Assembly: GCF_900112975.1 (NCBI RefSeq)
Contig: NZ_FONQ01000020.1
Coordinates: 1-58,636 of the forward strand
Length of the DNA stretch: 58,636 nt
Direction of reading: 5' to 3'
From: Flavobacterium xueshanense
GTDB taxonomy: Bacteria; Bacteroidota; Bacteroidia; Flavobacteriales; Flavobacteriaceae
Positions 25,955 to 34,030 of this stretch are shown here, in pieces. Every line of letters begins with the position of its first letter. Within the stretch, counting starts at the first letter, position 1. The translations under genes were made by a program, and so were the position numbers. The notes beneath the pieces were generated by a model. The model was not told where the DNA came from. It saw only the letters and a list, made by a program, of their open reading frames with translations, and did no database searches.

Positions 25955-26824
25955 ATGCAATTACTTATTTTTATTTTAACCTTTCCGTTTTTATGGATTA
26001 TTTCCATTCTTCCATTTAGGTTTTTCTATTGGTTTTCTGACTTCATCTATTTAATTGTTTACCATATTATTGGCTATCGCAAAAAAACGGTTAAATATAA
26101 TTTGGCACTGGCTTTACCTCATCTTAGTTCCGAAGAGCGTCTGATAATCGAAAAAAAATCATACCACCATTTGTGTGATATGTTTTTGGAAATGATAAAA
26201 ACGATGACTATTTCATCTGCTGAAATGAACAGAAGATTTGTGGTTACCAATATTGAATTGGTAAAAGAATATGAAAAAAAAGGAAAAAGTGCTATTTTAT
26301 TAGCATCACATTACGCGAGTTGGGAGTGGTTATTGTCTATTAATGAGAAAACTAAATTTAAGGGAATAGGAGTTTATAAAAAAATTGCCAATAAATATTT
26401 TGATAAATTACTACGAGACATTCGATCCAAATACAATGCTGAATTAGTGGAAACTAATAAAGCTATTCCATTAATGGCAGAAAATCAAAAAAACGGGATT
26501 CTTAGTATGTACGGACTTGCCAGCGATCAGTCTCCAAAATTAAACAGAGCTTTTCATTGGGATACATTTATGGGTGTAGAAGTTCCCGTTCATACCGGTG
26601 CCGAAATGCTAGCCAAAAAATACGATTTGAATGTTCTTTTTGTAAAAGTAAAAAAAGTAAAAAGAGGTTTTTACGAAGCTACTTTTGTACCTATTACTGA
26701 TAACCCTAACTCTTTTCCTGATTTTGAAATCACCAACATCTTTTTACGAGAAGTAGAAAAACAAATTCTCGAAGCTCCTGAATATTATTTCTGGACACAT
26801 AAAAGATGGAAACACAGAAAATAG
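25955..26824 (+). CDS. LpxL/HtrB-type lipid A acyltransferase-like protein
   Basis: The 289-residue protein has one N-terminal membrane anchor (FILTFPFLWIISILPFRFFY). The acyltransferase motif is HX4E in LLASHYASWEWLL, and conserved blocks include GIGVYKKIANKYFDKLL, ASDQSPKLNRAFHWDTFMG and YYFWTHKRWKHR. Family members transfer secondary acyl chains to lipid A or related acceptors at the inner membrane. The start was chosen at the ATG after the -7 element. A strong terminator at 26864-26911 follows, so it is probably a single-gene transcript. Confidence 0.9.
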   Translation: MQLLIFILTFPFLWIISILPFRFFYWFSDFIYLIVYHIIGYRKKTVKYNLALALPHLSSEERLIIEKKSYHHLCDMFLEMIKTMTISSAEMNRRFVVTNIELVKEYEKKGKSAILLASHYASWEWLLSINEKTKFKGIGVYKKIANKYFDKLLRDIRSKYNAELVETNKAIPLMAENQKNGILSMYGLASDQSPKLNRAFHWDTFMGVEVPVHTGAEMLAKKYDLNVLFVKVKKVKRGFYEATFVPITDNPNSFPDFEITNIFLREVEKQILEAPEYYFWTHKRWKHRK

Positions 26825-26863
26825 TGTTCAGTTAGCGGTATCAAGCAAAAAATTTCAAAAAAA

Positions 26864-26911
26864 AATCACATAGTATAAACAATAACGGTTATACTATGTG
26901 ATTTTTTTTTT
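26864..26911. terminator. Strong terminator after the acyltransferase gene
   Basis: AATCACATAGTATAA (26864-26878) pairs perfectly with TTATACTATGTGATT (26889-26903) and is followed by a T-run to 26911. A-rich sequence on the left flank allows the opposite direction as well. The hairpin occupies the end of the frame that carries the aminotransferase fragment. Confidence 0.88.
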
Positions 26912-26925
26912 CTTTTAAACCCCCG

Positions 26926-27072
26926 CTTTCTGTCTCTATTTACAATATTTTCAATTCCCATTTTCTCTTTCATTTGAGTGGAAAATGCGGTTTTTTGCAC
27001 TTGAAGCAACTTCGGAACACCGCCATCTTCCCTTGCAACTTTATAATACGGAGTTCGAATTTCCGCTGCCAA
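26926..27072 (-). pseudogene. Fragment of a class V aminotransferase gene with internal deletion
   Basis: Minus-strand codons read EIRTPYYKVAREDGGVPKLL then QKTAFSTQMKEKMGIENIVN. The intact paralogue at 28856-30343 has GIRTPYHEVA at residues 203-212 and REDGGTPGFLQVIKTALAIQ from residue 304, continuing KEQMGIENIL. The fragment therefore joins residue 212 to 304 in frame, losing 91 codons including the PLP-binding Lys. The joint is near 27034-27033. Nothing of the rest of the gene remains on either side. It cannot be functional and is a relic of a duplicate. Confidence 0.85.
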
Positions 27073-27128
27073 TAAAAAAATTAATCTTTATTGGTTTTAA
27101 TAATTGAAAAGATATAGAATTGCTTTAT

Positions 27129-27680
27129 TTATTTTTTCCAAACTCTACCGGCGAAGGCTGCATCAACTTCAGCATTAGTAATGTGATTGGAGTAATTGCT
27201 CATTAATTTTACTGCAATTCCTGCAATAATACCCAACACATGCACTTCTTCATATCCAGCTGCTAAAAAAGAATCTACGTCTGATTGTGCAGCATTACCC
27301 CGCGTTGAAGTAAGAATTCGTGTTAATGTAGACAATGCTGCTAATTTGGCATCCGGAACTTGTTTTCCATCACGGATAGCATTTGTTACTTCCGTTGGAA
27401 CTTTTGACATTTTATCCGCAATAAAACTATGAGCTGCAACGCAATATTCACAATTATTCTCGAAAGCTGCTGATAAAAAAATAACTTCCTGCTCCACAGA
27501 ATTAAAACCTGAATTAGCTCTGAAACTATTGTAAGAATAAATATAGGAATCCAACAAAGCAGAATTCTGTCCCATTTTTGTGTACATATTGGGGATAAAA
27601 CCTAAACCTTTTTGCGTTTCATCAAAAATTTTCTGTGAGATTGGAGAAATTGAATTATTTTCTAATTTTAAATGTGCCAT
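27129..27680 (-). CDS. Carboxymuconolactone decarboxylase / AhpD-like protein
   Basis: The 183-residue all-helical protein has the redox motif C77-x2-C80 with H84 in NNCEYCVAAHS, as in AhpD-type peroxidase-linked proteins. Flanking helices carry NSVEQEVIFLSAAFEN and VLGIIAGIAVKLMSNYSNH. Such proteins reduce alkyl hydroperoxide systems or act as general disulfide reductases in the cytosol. An AraC-type regulator is encoded 83 bp upstream on the same strand and probably controls it. The gene ends 57 bp before the aminotransferase fragment. Confidence 0.88.
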   Translation of the reverse strand: MAHLKLENNSISPISQKIFDETQKGLGFIPNMYTKMGQNSALLDSYIYSYNSFRANSGFNSVEQEVIFLSAAFENNCEYCVAAHSFIADKMSKVPTEVTNAIRDGKQVPDAKLAALSTLTRILTSTRGNAAQSDVDSFLAAGYEEVHVLGIIAGIAVKLMSNYSNHITNAEVDAAFAGRVWKK

Positions 27681-27762
27681 TTTTTTCTTTTTTAAATTAA
27701 ATAACGGCTTTGCTATCTAACATGACAAAAGTAGCTAGAATAGCTCGAAAAAACTTTTGTAA

Positions 27763-28626
27763 TTAGTTCAACAATTTGCCTATTTGGTTCAATCGATACG
27801 CTGAAGGAGCACAATTGTATTTATCATGAAAAAGAGTGGAAAAATTCGCCAAATCTTTAAAACCGCAATCAAAAGCAATATCCGTGATTCTTTCTTCAGA
27901 AATCAATAATAAGTCTGCTGCTTTTTCTAACTTTTTATTCCGAATATAATTCGCGGGACTGTCATTGTAATTTTTTTTGAATTCTCTTTTAAAAGAAGAA
28001 AGACTAAGATTTGTCATTTGTGCAAAGTCACCGGTGGTAAAGTGGGAAAATAAATTATCCTCAATAACTTGTTTAAAAGAATAACTTGTAGGGGAAAAAA
28101 GTTGAGATAAAATTTGCTGAATTACAGAAGCATTTTTTGTCTGACACAATAACAAAACAATCTCTTTTAACTTTATGACCAAAATATCCTCATTTATAAG
28201 CGTTGGATTATCGAAGTAAAACAACATGCCTTCAATGTATTTTTGTATTAGAAAATCATTATTGATTTTTCCTAAACTTACACTTAGATCTCTTTTAGCA
28301 GGTTCTTGAAAAATCTTGGGTAAATCCGGATCATAAATTTTTTTTAGGATTTCAGGATGAAAATGAACAATTACAATCTGATTATTTTTTGACGTTGTAC
28401 TATTTCTGATTTGGCTAAAATAATTACCACACTTTAACATTACAGCATCATTAACTGGAATAGTAATGCTTTTATCTTCAATTTCATACTTAATTTGACC
28501 CTCTACCATGTAAATAAAACAAGCTTCCTCTGGCATTGGATTTGGTATTTTAAAAGGGGCTTCAATAATCACTTTCTCAAAAATGATTTTTCCAAATAAT
28601 TCATATTGTTTTCTAAAGAGTATCAT
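27763..28626 (-). CDS. AraC-family transcriptional regulator
   Basis: The protein is about 287 residues. It has an N-terminal cupin-like sensory domain (PMPEEACFIYMVEGQIKYEI, NDAVMLKCGNYFSQI). The C-terminal tandem helix-turn-helix shows GDFAQMTNLSLSSFKREFKK, SPANYIRNKKLEKAADLLL and ITDIAFDCGFKDLANFSTLF. The frame extends to a TTG at 28659, but the ATG at 28626 gives the usual start (MILFRKQYELFG). It sits directly upstream of the CMD/AhpD-like gene with the same orientation, which suggests that gene as its target, perhaps in response to an oxidant or organic compound. Confidence 0.92.
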   Translation of the reverse strand: MILFRKQYELFGKIIFEKVIIEAPFKIPNPMPEEACFIYMVEGQIKYEIEDKSITIPVNDAVMLKCGNYFSQIRNSTTSKNNQIVIVHFHPEILKKIYDPDLPKIFQEPAKRDLSVSLGKINNDFLIQKYIEGMLFYFDNPTLINEDILVIKLKEIVLLLCQTKNASVIQQILSQLFSPTSYSFKQVIEDNLFSHFTTGDFAQMTNLSLSSFKREFKKNYNDSPANYIRNKKLEKAADLLLISEERITDIAFDCGFKDLANFSTLFHDKYNCAPSAYRLNQIGKLLN

Positions 28627-28855
28627 TAATATGTATTGGTTTTCGTTTATTAACGACAAAAAATTACAATTACAAAATTAGCATTTTTAATTTACGTTAA
28701 AAACTATAGGCTTTTAAAAGCTTAAAATAGAATTTTATTTTGGATAATTAGATTCGTAATAGGCTGACTATATGTCTTTATATTACTTTTTATACAAGTT
28801 AATCTTCGTTGTATTATTTCTGTAATCTAAAAAAATAATAATAAGATATTCAGTC

Positions 28856-30343
28856 TTATAAAGAAAACCAATTTTTCACCAGTTCATCTTCTAAAGGTTC
28901 TGCGTTCTGATGCACAAACTCATTGGTAGCCGAATTATAATCATAATCTAAAGCCCAGGTTTTATGGCTTTCAGCCAATGCTTTTATTCCGTTACAAACA
29001 AATTCAATTTCCGCATTTGTAGTTGTGGGATGAATCGACATTCTGATCCAGCCCGGTTTTCTGATTAAATCTCCAAGTGTAATTTCGTCAATTAATTTAT
29101 GCGAGGTTTCTTGATCTACATGCAGTAAAAAGTGCCCGTACGTTCCCGCACAACTGCAACCGCCACGGGTTTGAATTCCGAATTTATCATTCAATAATTT
29201 CACGCCCAAATTAAAATGCAAGTCTTCCACAAAGAAAGAAATCACCCCTAACCTATCCTGATGCTGTCCTGCAAGGATTTTAATATTTGAAATACTTCCT
29301 AATTCCGAGAAAATATAATCTACTATTTCGTGTTCTCTTTTTAGGATATTTTCAATTCCCATTTGCTCTTTCAACTGAATAGCCAATGCGGTTTTTATCA
29401 CCTGAAGAAACCCCGGAGTACCACCATCTTCCCGATCCTCAATATTATCGATGTATTTGTGTTCTCCCCACGGATTCGTCCAACTTACCGTTCCACCACC
29501 TGGATTATCGGGAACTAAATTTTGATATAATTTTTTATTAAAAATCAAAACGCCACTTGTTCCTGGTCCGCCAAGAAATTTGTGTGGCGAAAAGAAAATG
29601 GCGTCCAAATAACTTTCAGCATCTTCTGGATGCATATCGATTTTGACATAAGGACCAGAGCAAGCAAAATCTACAAAACAAAGTCCGTTATGTTGATGCA
29701 TCATTTTTGCCACTTCATGATACGGAGTTCTGATTCCGGTAACATTGGAACAAGAGGTAATCGAAGCTATTTTAAAAGGTCTATCTTTATATTTTTCCAA
29801 TAATAATTCAAGATTTTCTATGCTGAACAATCCGTCTTCCGAAGAAGGAATAACTTCCACATCAGCAATAGTTTCCAACCAGGAAGTTTGATTGGAATGG
29901 TGTTCCATGTGCGAAATAAAAACAATTGGTTTCTTTTCGGCTGGAATAGTGATGAAATTTTTTAAGTTTTCGGGTACTTTTAAACCTAAGATTCGTTGAA
30001 ATTTATTGACAACGCCTGTCATTCCTGTTCCGTCAGTAATCAAAACATCGTCAGCACTCGCATTCACATGATGTTTGATAATATGGCGCGCCTGATGATA
30101 CGCTTTGGTCATTGCTGTTCCTGAAACAGTAGTTTCGGTATGCGTATTGGCCACAAAAGGACCAAATTGGTTCATTAGTTTTTCTTCAATAGGACGATAC
30201 AAACGACCACTGGCTGTCCAGTCCGTGTAAAGAATTTTTTTTGGTCCGTACGGAGATTCAAACTCTTGATCTATTCCAATTATGTTATCACGAAACTTTT
30301 GAAAGTATTGCTCTAGTTGTATTGGTGTTTCTTTGGTAATCAT
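28856..30343 (-). CDS. Class V aminotransferase / cysteine desulfurase-like PLP enzyme
   Basis: The 495-residue protein has the fold type I pattern of cysteine desulfurase-like enzymes. It shows ILYTDWTASGRLYRPIEEKL, ITDGTGMTGVVNKFQRIL, ISHMEHHSNQTSWLE, and the PLP Schiff-base Lys K255 in FFSPHKFLGGPGTSGVLIF. A Cys-rich loop, IQTRGGCSCAGTYGHFLL, lies near residue 395. It is longer than IscS or SufS (about 400), with extra sequence at the C-terminus, and belongs to a separate subgroup. The sulfur donor and product are unknown. A deleted fragment of a close relative lies at 26926-27072. Confidence 0.9.
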   Translation of the reverse strand: MITKETPIQLEQYFQKFRDNIIGIDQEFESPYGPKKILYTDWTASGRLYRPIEEKLMNQFGPFVANTHTETTVSGTAMTKAYHQARHIIKHHVNASADDVLITDGTGMTGVVNKFQRILGLKVPENLKNFITIPAEKKPIVFISHMEHHSNQTSWLETIADVEVIPSSEDGLFSIENLELLLEKYKDRPFKIASITSCSNVTGIRTPYHEVAKMMHQHNGLCFVDFACSGPYVKIDMHPEDAESYLDAIFFSPHKFLGGPGTSGVLIFNKKLYQNLVPDNPGGGTVSWTNPWGEHKYIDNIEDREDGGTPGFLQVIKTALAIQLKEQMGIENILKREHEIVDYIFSELGSISNIKILAGQHQDRLGVISFFVEDLHFNLGVKLLNDKFGIQTRGGCSCAGTYGHFLLHVDQETSHKLIDEITLGDLIRKPGWIRMSIHPTTTNAEIEFVCNGIKALAESHKTWALDYDYNSATNEFVHQNAEPLEDELVKNWFSL

Positions 30344-30487
30344 TGCTCTCTAATTTGAGTTCAAAGATATAGGTTTTCTTGGTATTTCTAAAATTAGAAA
30401 CTTATTTGGAATATCAATTATGAAATTCGGTAATGCAATTTTCTGATAAGTCCAAAAAAGGAACCATTTTTCCAAATTTAGCCCCGG

Positions 30488-30560
30488 TTGCAGTGAAAAT
30501 CCTTTTCCTTTTTTCTTTAAAAAGGAAAAGATTACAACGGAAAACGGGAACGCTATTTCT
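30488..30560 (+). repeat. Dispersed intergenic stem-loop element, copy B
   Basis: The element reads CAGTGAAAATCC, then a stem AATCCTTTTCCTTTT (30499-30513) paired with AAAAGGAAAAGATT (30519-30532), then ACAACGGAAAACGGG. Flanks match copy A at 19690-19800 (AGTGAAAATCC and AGATTnnAACG), but the stem bases differ while pairing is kept. It lies in the 327-bp gap between the aminotransferase and the beta-barrel protein genes. The rest of that gap holds only the 30614-30650 terminator. Confidence 0.6.
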
Positions 30561-30613
30561 GAAAAAGCCTCAATAACTCGCTCCAGAAATGGAAACAAAT
30601 TTGGCTTAAAAGC

Positions 30614-30650
30614 AAAATCCTTTCAAAAGTTTACACTCTGAAAGGATTTT
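30614..30650. terminator. Terminator downstream of the beta-barrel protein gene
   Basis: AAAATCCTTTCA (30614-30625) pairs with TGAAAGGATTTT (30639-30650) around a 13-base loop. It would end the minus-strand transcript of the gene at 30671-31252 and is T-rich on both sides. Confidence 0.75.
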
Positions 30651-30670
30651 TATCTAAGAACCAGTTACGA

Positions 30671-31252
30671 TTATAAATCAAAGCCTAATGAGAATTGCAA
30701 CACTCTATTTTGTGCTTTGCCTTCATCATATAAATCTCCTAAACCTAAATGATAACGCACTCCTAAACTGATACCGGAATCCGTTTTAAATCCTCCTCCA
30801 AAATTAATTCCCCAGTCAAAATTATTAGGATCATACTGTTGTGAACCGTTAAAAAGTCCCTCATATTCTTCTTTATGTGAAACCGCTAATCCAATCTGTG
30901 GACCCGCTTCCAAAAAGAAGTTTTTACTTGGATACGCTTTAAGCATTAACGGCAGGTTTATGTAATCTAGCTTTTGCGTAAAAGTTCCGCTGCTATTTGT
31001 TATTTTATATCCTTGCTGAGAATACATTAATTCAGGTTGAATAGAAAAGCTTTCGCTAATAAAGGACTCGCCATAAACTCCGATATGAAAACCGTGTCGT
31101 TGTTCAGTTTCGCCATCCCCGTCAAAACTTACCGCCGCTAAGTTATAGCCTCCCTTTATCCCTCCATTCGATTTGGGAACAGTAGTGTCCTGTGCATTCA
31201 TTGTTGCTATTGCACCAGAGAATAATGCTATTGCTATATATTTTATTTTCAT
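30671..31252 (-). CDS. Outer membrane beta-barrel (PorT-like) protein
   Basis: The 193-residue protein has a signal peptide (IAIALFSGAIATMNAQ). Its eight-stranded barrel pattern shows GIKGGYNLAAVSFDGDGE, GFHIGVYGESFISESFSIQP, NLPLMLKAYPSKNFFLEAG, and the terminal strand RVLQFSLGFDL ending in Leu. This is the 'outer membrane beta-barrel' family common in Bacteroidota, often called porin-like or PorT-like. Transport or structural roles are both possible. It follows two lipoprotein genes on the same strand with small gaps (33 and 90 bp). Confidence 0.85.
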   Translation of the reverse strand: MKIKYIAIALFSGAIATMNAQDTTVPKSNGGIKGGYNLAAVSFDGDGETEQRHGFHIGVYGESFISESFSIQPELMYSQQGYKITNSSGTFTQKLDYINLPLMLKAYPSKNFFLEAGPQIGLAVSHKEEYEGLFNGSQQYDPNNFDWGINFGGGFKTDSGISLGVRYHLGLGDLYDEGKAQNRVLQFSLGFDL

Positions 31253-31284
31253 CTTTTTTGTTTTTGATTATAGAAATTATACTT

Positions 31285-32061
31285 TTATTTTCCTCCATTA
31301 GCGCGAAGGTCTGCAATACATTGCGAATCTAATTGTGGAGCTGCGCCAGCTGAAACCATATTTGAAATACCTGCTCCTGTTTCTGAAGACCAATACATTA
31401 AACACGTTTTTTCAATACAATGTTTTGGATGCGCTGCGTCTTCGTGATTGCTTTGCAACGCTGTGCCAAGGTTTGTCAATCCAAGAATATGCCCAAATTC
31501 ATGGGTAATTACCGTTGTTTCTAATAAACTTCTGTTGGGTTCAAATGGACTGTTGCTTAAATTTTGAATAGTTTGTTCATATATGACAAAAGAAGTATTT
31601 CTGTAAGCAGTTCCCAGAATTACGGATGTGTCAGTATCTTTCGAAGATTTTCCATCCACAAAAAATGCCCAAACCGCTATTTGATCTGAAGTATTGTATT
31701 TTGTTCTGTTAGCATCTTCAATACTTACAATTTCTTCATTAGTGTACGGTGAATTCCCTGGTGGTGGTATCGAACGTTTTATAACACTGATACCGTTTGG
31801 TTTGTAAGTTCTTGCAGTAAGAAAATTTACAAAATTATTAATTGCTGTGCTGCTTGGTTCAAAACCGGCTACGTATACGATTTCAATAACCATGCTCTTA
31901 AACTTTTTATCAGATAATAAATCGTTAGAAGAACTTCCTGTTTGCTGTTTATTCGTAATGGGATTTACTGCAACTGAGTTATCTATGGGATCATCTTCTT
32001 TTGAACAGGATGCTACTGACAGGAATAAACCTATAGTCAGCAGAGTAAGTACTTTTTTCAT
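31285..32061 (-). CDS. Zinc metalloprotease-like lipoprotein (metzincin-type)
   Basis: The 258-residue protein has a lipoprotein signal ending LSVASC, so the mature form begins with lipidated Cys. The catalytic site is ETTVITHEFGHILGLTNLGT. This has HExxHxxG, but the position of the third metzincin His ligand is Asn, and further His residues follow in SNHEDAAHPKHC. A CLMYW segment downstream resembles a Met-turn. It is probably exported to the cell surface or periplasm and anchored by the lipid. The genes on either side encode another lipoprotein and a beta-barrel protein, suggesting one operon. Confidence 0.85.
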   Translation of the reverse strand: MKKVLTLLTIGLFLSVASCSKEDDPIDNSVAVNPITNKQQTGSSSNDLLSDKKFKSMVIEIVYVAGFEPSSTAINNFVNFLTARTYKPNGISVIKRSIPPPGNSPYTNEEIVSIEDANRTKYNTSDQIAVWAFFVDGKSSKDTDTSVILGTAYRNTSFVIYEQTIQNLSNSPFEPNRSLLETTVITHEFGHILGLTNLGTALQSNHEDAAHPKHCIEKTCLMYWSSETGAGISNMVSAGAAPQLDSQCIADLRANGGK

Positions 32062-32090
32062 TTATTATCTTTATTATTACGTTAATTTAT

Positions 32091-32128
32091 GTAAGAACAG
32101 CTGCATTGTTTTAGGCAGCTGTTCTTAC
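32091..32128. other. Perfect hairpin between two lipoprotein genes
   Basis: GTAAGAACAGCTGC (32091-32104) pairs perfectly with GCAGCTGTTCTTAC (32115-32128) around a 10-base loop. No T-run follows on the minus strand, where both neighbouring genes lie. It may be an intercistronic stabilising stem or a processing site rather than a terminator. Confidence 0.7.
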
Positions 32129-32150
32129 TAAACTACCAACTGAAATCCAG

Positions 32151-33194
32151 CTATATTTGTTTCAATACTAATGTTACCGCTGCATTAGTAGCGCTTTGCA
32201 ATGTGATTGTCGAAGCAGTAAAACTTGTTACTTTCCAAGTATTATTCAGTAAAGCAAACGAAGCATTTCCAGAGAAATTTAGTTTTAGTAAAACATCCAA
32301 TTCTGAACGTACTGCATATGTACCATTTACTGTTGAGTTTAATGTACTAACAGCGGTTACAGACAAATTATTTGCAAAATCAAACGTGTAATCTTTGTAG
32401 CTCGTTGCCGTATTGACTCCTGATGTTAAAAATGATTCCACTCTAAACTTTCCGTTTATTAAAATTGTTTCTAATTTTTTACCGTTTTGCACTGCTGCTG
32501 CCATCGTTGCTTCTGTTTTTAATGAGGCAGTAATAGCGGCTTGCAATTCTGCATCACTGGATATCGTCATTTTGGTTCCATCCGCAATTGTCGCAGAAAT
32601 TGGGTAGTTTACCGAAAATAGTTCCGTGCTGCTTACATTTGACATATACGTATATAATTGCTGTTCGGATTTGATGACAACACTTCCTGTTTGTACTAAA
32701 CTAACATTATACGTTAAAATTGTAATTGGAAAGCTAATATTTACCGAAGAAATAGCATCTTGGCCAGAAGCTTCCGCAGATGTACATGCATTAAGAATAG
32801 CATTATACTCGGTTTGATTAGTAACGGTGACCTCAGTGTAGTTACTTAATCTTACTTTTAAAGGAAATTGTAACACAACAGTATCTTGGTCATTATTAAG
32901 CTGTCCAAAAATAGAAATAACTTGTTGGTAGTCTAATTGACTTAGAATAGAAACCTGAACTCCATTTACTTTAGCGGTAACTGGTAACAAAATTGAAGAA
33001 CAAGATGCTCCATCCAAGAAATCATCAAATGAACCATCGTACATGGAAGTACGTTTCAGGTTGGTTGTTGTAGTTGAATTAGCCGAATTAGTATTTGGAT
33101 TCTCTCCTTGTACGTCATCAATTTCACTTTGGCATGATGTAAATCCCAAGATAGCCATCAATGCAATTCCTGTAATCGTTTTTAATTTTTTCAT
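32151..33194 (-). CDS. Large secreted lipoprotein of unknown function
   Basis: The 347-residue protein has a lipoprotein signal (ITGIALMAILGFTSC, then QSE). The mature part is rich in Thr, Ser, Val and Asn, with beta-type segments resembling repeated 70-residue units, for example KVNGVQVSILSQLDYQQVIS and LRLSNYTEVTVTNQ-like stretches, and QTGSVVIKSEQQLYTYMSN. No named family is recognised. The frame is open nine codons further to a TTG, but the ATG at 33194 matches the usual signal start. An 11-bp motif at 33256-33266 upstream is also present before the FecR gene. It heads the minus-strand set with the metalloprotease and beta-barrel genes. Confidence 0.75.
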   Translation of the reverse strand: MKKLKTITGIALMAILGFTSCQSEIDDVQGENPNTNSANSTTTTNLKRTSMYDGSFDDFLDGASCSSILLPVTAKVNGVQVSILSQLDYQQVISIFGQLNNDQDTVVLQFPLKVRLSNYTEVTVTNQTEYNAILNACTSAEASGQDAISSVNISFPITILTYNVSLVQTGSVVIKSEQQLYTYMSNVSSTELFSVNYPISATIADGTKMTISSDAELQAAITASLKTEATMAAAVQNGKKLETILINGKFRVESFLTSGVNTATSYKDYTFDFANNLSVTAVSTLNSTVNGTYAVRSELDVLLKLNFSGNASFALLNNTWKVTSFTASTITLQSATNAAVTLVLKQI

Positions 33195-33255
33195 AATTTT
33201 CAAATTTAATATTTTTTTCAATTTATAGGCGATGTTTCTAACGCCTTTCTGTTAG

Positions 33256-33266
33256 TAAGACAACTA
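33256..33266 (-). promoter_or_regulatory. 11-bp motif shared with the fecR leader
   Basis: On the minus strand this reads TAGTTGTCTTA, followed by CTAACA. The same 11 bases occur at 34002-34012 on the plus strand, followed by TAAACA. It lies about 60 bp upstream of the unknown lipoprotein gene. It could be a binding site for the neighbouring sigma factor or a shared regulator. Confidence 0.35.
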
Positions 33267-33453
33267 CGCTTATTTTTACCCTACGAAAATTTTAAAAAAA
33301 ATATAAAATTTTACTAATAAATTCATAAAATACTATTAATCAATAAATTAAATTTTAAACTATTTTTTCATAGAAAAGCAATTATTAGTAACGCAACTGC
33401 TTTTTAAAAAAATAATTTACATTTACAGCCTACAAAAAATGAATTAATACTCA

Positions 33454-33969
33454 ATGAGCGCCGAAAAAAGTACACTTTGCGAAGAAAATCACTTTAGAGA
33501 CTTTTACTTAAAGCACGTGCAATCTGCAAATAATTTTGCGTATTACAAATGTGGTGATGATGAAGCTGCATTAGATTTGGTGCAAGATGCGTTTACTAAA
33601 ATTTGGGAAAATTGTTCCAAAATTGACTTTAGTAAAGTCAAAACATATTTGTTTACCAGCATTAATAATTTATTTCTGAATAACATAAAGCATCAAAAAG
33701 TGGTATTGAGGTACGCTAAAGATGCGCCTAACTTAGATACCAATAATCAAAGTCCCGAATATTTATTCGAAGAAGAAGAATTCAAACAAAGACTCACAAA
33801 AGCCATTGCATCATTAAGTGAAGTCCAGCGCGAAGTATTTTTATTGAATCGAATAGATGGAAAAAAGTACAGAGAAATAGCTGAACTACTTGATATTTCT
33901 CAAAAAACCGTAGAAAAAAGAATGTCCGGTGCGCTGCAACTATTAAGAGCCCAAATAGAAAATATATAA
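33454..33969 (+). CDS. ECF-type RNA polymerase sigma factor (FecI-like)
   Basis: The 171-residue sigma factor has region 2 in AALDLVQDAFTKIWENC (DNA melting and -10 recognition) and region 4 in REVFLLNRIDGKKYREIAEL followed by ISQKTVEKRMSGAL (-35 recognition). Regions 1.1 and 3 are absent. Its gene precedes a FecR-type regulator and a TonB receptor that has an STN signalling domain. In this arrangement ligand binding by the receptor signals through FecR to release the sigma factor, which then activates the receptor genes. Its own promoter is not obvious; TACATTTA at about 33417 is a weak candidate. Confidence 0.93.
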   Translation: MSAEKSTLCEENHFRDFYLKHVQSANNFAYYKCGDDEAALDLVQDAFTKIWENCSKIDFSKVKTYLFTSINNLFLNNIKHQKVVLRYAKDAPNLDTNNQSPEYLFEEEEFKQRLTKAIASLSEVQREVFLLNRIDGKKYREIAELLDISQKTVEKRMSGALQLLRAQIENI

Positions 33970-34001
33970 TTACTCATTCATCTGTAGGGTAATTTAAAAG
34001 T

Positions 34002-34012
34002 TAGTTGTCTTA
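34002..34012 (+). promoter_or_regulatory. 11-bp motif shared with the divergent lipoprotein gene
   Basis: TAGTTGTCTTA lies 18 bp before the fecR-like start and repeats the minus-strand motif at 33256-33266. It is too close to the start for a -35 box, so a -10-like or translational role is also possible. Confidence 0.3.
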
Positions 34013-34030
34013 TAAACATATAGATACAAA

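Noticed and set aside
32091..32128. Hairpin as a rho-independent terminator
   Set aside because: It has a perfect stem but no T-tract after it on the strand of the neighbouring genes.
32203..33228. Open frames on the plus strand over the unknown lipoprotein gene
   Set aside because: They are antisense shadows of the 32151-33194 gene, with no recognisable motifs and no separate signals.
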